From: Tillus elongatus
Taxonomy: Eukaryota; Arthropoda; Insecta; Coleoptera; Cleridae
Direction of reading: 5' to 3'
Assembly (NCBI GenBank): GCA_964006375.1
Contig: OZ023267.1
Span: forward strand, 37,955,766-38,019,765
Length of the DNA: 64,000 nucleotides
Shown: positions 60,224-64,000 of the stretch, piece after piece
How positions within the stretch are numbered: position 1 is the first letter of the stretch
Layout: each line of letters begins with the position of its first letter
Notes under the pieces: model-generated
Databases searched by the model: none
The model's input: the letters and a program-made list of their open reading frames with translations, nothing else
What the model was told of the DNA's origin: nothing
Program-made: the position numbers and the translations under genes

Positions 60224-61262
60224 ATGGCAAATTTTATGAATTCCGAAATGGCTGAGATGCATTTTATCTATGGCCTTGCAAATGGAAATGCAAGACGAGC
60301 CAGACGGCTGGACATGGACCGCTATCCCAATAGGGATCATCGAATATTCTCAAATATTCATATGAGTCTTTTAGAAACTGGAAGGTTTAAGAAGAATATC
60401 AATGTTGCAGGTAGACCACGTGCTGTTAGAACACCAAGAAACGAAGAAGCTATTCTTAAAGAAACAGAAGAACACCTAGATACAACCAGAAAAATGTCTG
60501 AACATTTAAATATTAGCCATCAAGTTGTTTGGCGTATACAGCGTAATTCTTCGCTATACCCGTATCACATTCAGAGGGTACAGGCGCTCCTTCCCAGAGA
60601 TTTCCCTTTAAGGATTAATTTCTGTAATTGGTACCTTAATAGGCTAGCAGTAAACCCAGTTTTCATTTTAAAATGTTCTTCACCGGCGAAGTTAATTTTT
60701 CAACGAATTCTATTACTAATTTTCATAACAACCACATATGGATGGAAGAAAATCCACATGAAATTGTGGAAACGCATTTTCAAGAGCAATTTTGATTAAA
60801 TGTATTGGGTGGTATAATTGTGGATCATTCAATTGGTCCTTTCTTTTTGCCGGGTGGTGTCACTCATACAGGCATTTTTTGCAACAGGAATTGCCTTTCT
60901 TACTAGAAGACTTACCCCTTTTGCTGCGAAATCAAATGTGATATATGCACGATGACGCCCAGTTCATTTTTCAGTTGTAGCTCGGATGTATTTAAACGAA
61001 GTGTATGAGAACAAGTGGATAGGACAGGGTGTACCTCAGCCATGGCCCCTAGGTCTCCTGATTTAAGTAGCATAGATTTTTTTTCCTTTGTGGGCATCTT
61101 AATCCACTAGTGTATAAACGGCCACTGAATACCGTTGAAGAGTTACGAAATCGAATATTAGATGCATTTGAAATCGTAAGAAATACTCCAGAGGTGTTCC
61201 AAAGAGTACGGGAATCAATGAGAGGAAGAGCGGAGGCATATGTTGGAGGAGGTCACTTTTAG
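60224..61262 (+). pseudogene. Tc1/mariner-like transposase with N-terminal HTH, frameshifted
   Basis: The first frame (60224-60799) starts MANFMNSEMAEMHFIYGLAN and includes GRPRAVRTPRNEEAILKETE and SHQVVWRIQRNSSLYPYHIQ, the HTH region (DUF4817-like) of a transposase common in arthropods. Near 60670 the frame shifts to FFTGEVNFSTNSI, where the family has FTDE, so the first catalytic-type Asp is changed to Gly. APRSPDLSSIDFF (about 61045) marks the third catalytic block in yet another frame. The C-terminus fades out near GGHF (61250-61261). It is dead. Confidence 0.78.
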
Positions 61263-61623
61263 CAGTTTTTGTAACGTTGTTTTGTTATGTTTATTATTTA
61301 GGATTTATCCTAATGTAATGAAATCATTGCTACAAAAACTGTTATCCCAGCTTTATTTTTCTTAAAAATCTTAATTTCGTCTAGCGGTATAAAGAAAATC
61401 ATTTTTATTTTTTTTCTCGATAACGGTGGCAGTTACGAAAAAACTACTAGATCAAAAAGTTTTAGAGCGAAAAAGAAAATTTATTATGTATTTTAGGATC
61501 TACCAGAGGCGCATCGCAAAAAAACATCCGGGGGAGAGAATGGGACACGACCCATGAAAAAATAACATCCTGTACATTCTCACACTCATTTGACATGTCC
61601 AATGATATAAGCCCTACAGCACT

Positions 61624-62393
61624 TTTTTTAAATTTCAACAACACACCACGAGGGCTTACATCCTAAATACTATCATACCGTGGGTGTCGACAAGAAGGAA
61701 AGAGGCAACTTGTTAATTCTGGACTTGACGGTTTGGATGTTCGGAGGAGAAAGAAAAACATGTGCCGGCAAGGAATTCCACAACTTGGAATTCCTCGGGA
61801 CAAAACAGCGGGCATAACAAGATGTTCTATATCTGGTGACCTGGGCAGTAAAATGGTGCATTCGCTCTGCCCTGGTAGATCTGTTGGGGGCAGCAGGTGA
61901 AGGAACTATGGAAGAAAGCTCCTCTGAGCAGTGCCCGTGCAGATATCTATAAAAGAGAGAGAGAGAGTTCACCAACGGCACGTCGGTGGGCAAGGGATGG
62001 CAGCCTTTGGGTGAGGGTAGGGTCACTGATGAGGCCTATAACTCCCTTCAGAATGGAATCCAAGATAGCGAGTGTAGAAGCGGCAGCAGCACCCTAGATG
62101 TGGGAGCAGTATTTGAGGTTTGGTCTTTTTTGTGAAGTATATAAGGTATAGAGATTAGCTGGTGAAAAGTATTTGCGAGCCCGGAAGAGGAAACCTAATT
62201 TCTTAGCAGCCGCTTCTGCAATTGATGTGACATGTTGGTGCCAATTGGGATTTCGATCCACAGAAATGCCAACAAGTGAAAAGGACTCATTACTTTAAAT
62301 AACTTGGTTGTTTACTGTGATGGGTCTAGGGCTAATGTATCTCTTATGAGAAAGAAAGCAAGTCTGTGATTTGGTGGGGTTGAATTGTACAAG
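61624..62393 (-). mobile_element. Jockey-like LINE (copy 4), nested in a transposon inverted repeat
   Basis: The T-run at 61624-61630 is the A-tail. The minus strand encodes SKLWNSLPAHVFLSPPNIQT, DLSLFYRYLHGHCSEELSSI-equivalent and, past frame breaks, the RPITVNNQ region near 62320. Host inverted-repeat sequence resumes at TATAACCTACGTTACT (62394). Confidence 0.83.
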
Positions 62394-62907
62394 TATAACC
62401 TACGTTACTACAAATTTGAGCTAAATATCTTAAAAAACTGCAGGAGCTATAAAGAAAAAACTAAAGAACTCTCGAAACTTCAGCACCCTGTACATCAATA
62501 ACGCAGCGTTTATGGGCATATGTTTATATGAACTTTTAGTCATCAAATAAGCCAAAGAATTACCACCTTCTGTTTGTACCTGATATTTAAGAACACCTGT
62601 ATATACACTATATACACGAATTATATAATCTATTGTAATCAATCTAGAACGTTGAAGCATTTTTTACCAATAGAACCAGTAACACCACTGTGATGAGCTT
62701 GTTGAAAAATGTTTTTTCAAATGCCCTCGTTATTTGTGCTCTCAACTCAGCCTGCATATCAAATTTGAACTCGCTGGGACTACGGGAAATATTCTAAATA
62801 TTTAATCGTCATCAGTGAGTGAGTGACGAAATTAATGATCTTTGCCTGTTAATATTATCTAAAGTAGTAGAGCTATAAAAACAAAATTTGGCACATTCCA
62901 CAAACTA

Positions 62908-63205
62908 GAGCCTTGATGGTTCAGTGGTAAGAAGGTGTGACTCTGAATCAAACGGTACTGGGATCGATTCTCAGAGTTCCCCGTTAACTTTTTCAATACC
63001 TACTGTAAAGATTAACATCAACCGAGGTTGTGGCATTGTATTTGAGCCAGTTGAATGTCTGCACCTTCCGCCCTTCGGAAGGTGCGAAATCCGGTCCCAT
63101 GCGATGTTGAGCATGTTAAAGATCCCTACCATCCTTACAGAAAGGCAGGGGTTTGACAAAGTTTGGTCATAGCCGCAGAAATAAGCCGAAGTTAAAGAAA
63201 CAAGA
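62908..63205 (+). mobile_element. tRNA-derived SINE copy
   Basis: The head GAGCCTTGATGGTTCAGTGG, the B-box-like GGGATCGATTCTC, the body CCATGCGATGTTGAGCATGT and GCCGCAGAAATAAGCCGAAG, and an A-rich end. The head is slightly degraded. Confidence 0.75.
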
Positions 63206-63331
63206 GACACACACATACCCACATAAGTAATCAATAATATTACGCTTTTTGAAGTAAAATGCAATGAAGAAACAAACAAACATAAACATGAAAATAGATT
63301 AACGCACCAAATTATAGTAGCAAAAGAAAAG

Positions 63332-63657
63332 TCAAAGTACTTGTTGGAAATGTGCGCTGTTTTTTTGGATGCATAGACGTATGAGTTTTATAATATTATT
63401 TGTTGCGCACAGCATGAAGTCACTGTTGTTATTATGACAAGTTTTGATAATTCTTGACTTCAGATCTGTGTGGACTGACTTCTTGTAAACGTCATTTTTT
63501 AGGTAAGTAACCCCAAAGAAAATAGCCAAGACGTGTAGTCAGGTCACCTAGGAGGTCACTGCACAGTTTCACTGGTACCAATCCAGTTGTTGTGAAAAAC
63601 GCTATTAAGAAAGTTGATCACGATTCGCGTATTATGAGCTGGTGCACCGTCTTGTTG
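63332..63657 (-). pseudogene. IS630/Tc1-type transposase relic cut by family X
   Basis: On the minus strand, FQQDGAPAHNTRIVINFLNS is followed by NNWIGTSETVQ and, after stops and a frame change, a LWGYLKNDVYKKSV-like stretch. The second catalytic-type Asp is present. The sequence upstream of FQQDG is missing because a family X copy begins at about 63662. Confidence 0.65.
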
Positions 63658-63661
63658 AAAA

Positions 63662-64000
63662 ACAAAAGCTCGGGACGCAGCAAGTGCGTTATGATAGTGA
63701 ATTTTTATTAAATGCTTCAAATTTGAATAACTCAATTTTCTATAAACTTAAAAAGTTTAATTTTGGTATGTAGTAAGGTCTTTCCTAGGGCAAGATATCC
63801 AAATTTCATTAAAATAACTGTAATTTTCGGATAAAAAATTTTTTTTCGAAAAAAAATTTAAAATTTGAATAACTCAATTCTCTATAAACTTAAGAAAGTT
63901 GAATTTTGGTACGTAGTAAGGTCTCTCCCAAGGCAACATATATAGTAAATTTCATTAAAGCAGTTTTGTTATTTTCAGTTTTCAGAGAAAACTTTTTTTT
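63662..64000 (+). mobile_element. family X copy, G end, continues past window
   Basis: AAAAGCTCGGGACGCAGCAAGTGCG (outer 20: CTCGGGACGCAGCAAGTGCG), then two internal units with CTTAAAAAGTTTAATTTTGG and CTTAAGAAAGTTGAATTTTG. The microsatellite and H end lie beyond base 64000. Confidence 0.8.

Larger units (their letters stand above)
59623..62601 (+). mobile_element. Tc1/mariner-like transposon with ~414-bp inverted repeats
   Basis: The left end is TATACAGGATGTTTCTAAAT and the right end the inverse of TATACAGGTGTTCTTAAATA, both with TA outside. The inverted repeats run from 59623 to about 60036, and from 61408 to 62601 once the 770-bp nested Jockey-like copy (61624-62393) is removed. Alignment is recognisable throughout, for example CCACCGTTATCGAG at the inner edge and CTCAAATTTGTAACGTAGG further out. 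It encloses a broken transposase. Without the nested copy it would be about 2.2 kb. Confidence 0.82.

Overview
This is eukaryotic, AT-rich, TE-dense nuclear DNA, most likely from an insect. The insect call is inference, resting on the transposon mix and on two genes with clear animal orthologues. There is no prokaryotic operon structure, no rRNA and no CRISPR. Almost all long reading frames are transposon relics or frames read through (TA)n microsatellites.

Host genes. (1) A complete seven-exon TM7SF3 orthologue (transmembrane 7 superfamily member 3) lies on the minus strand from 54054 to 28939. All splice junctions are GT-AG and in phase 1, and the exons join to a 522-residue protein. Its introns 3, 5 and 6 hold most of the transposons between 29.1 and 53.1 kb. 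(2) The first coding exon of an ANKS1-type ankyrin/SAM adaptor starts at 54302 on the plus strand. The two genes are divergent across a 247-bp probable bidirectional promoter. The rest of the window to 64000 is probably ANKS1 intron 1.

Layout. 1-2060: 5' part of a piggyBac-like transposon with an uninterrupted two-exon transposase frame. 2.6-5.7 kb: 5'-truncated RNase H-type LINE with a 13-bp target-site duplication. 5.8-6.4, 32.5-33.6, 44.6-48.05 and 61.6-62.4 kb: four minus-strand copies of one Jockey-like LINE. 10.4-13.2, 31.7-33.8 and 39.8-44.5 kb: Penelope-like elements (RT plus GIY-YIG) with hammerhead-like motifs and inverted arrangements. 17.2-20.9 kb: two hAT-type non-autonomous elements flanking an internally deleted mariner. 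24.4-27.5 kb: a pogo/Tigger pseudogene holding a 997-bp element with a 5-bp target duplication. 29.4-31.7, 35.4-37.0 and 40.7-43.7 kb: further LINEs. 59.6-62.6 kb: a Tc1/mariner-like element with about 414-bp inverted repeats. Four tRNA-derived SINE copies occur at 35.0, 55.1, 56.6 and 62.9 kb.

The most unusual component is a non-autonomous repeat family, called family X here, present in more than ten pieces. One end (H) is a short hairpin. The other end (G) carries a motif around GACGCAGCAAGTGCGTTATGG. A (TA)n or (CA)n microsatellite sits between them. Copies occur as H-G, G-G and H-H forms, and one contains an apparently perfect 818-bp palindrome centred on a (TA)n tract. The layout recalls Helentron/DINE-type elements, but no helicase gene is present, so that class is an inference.
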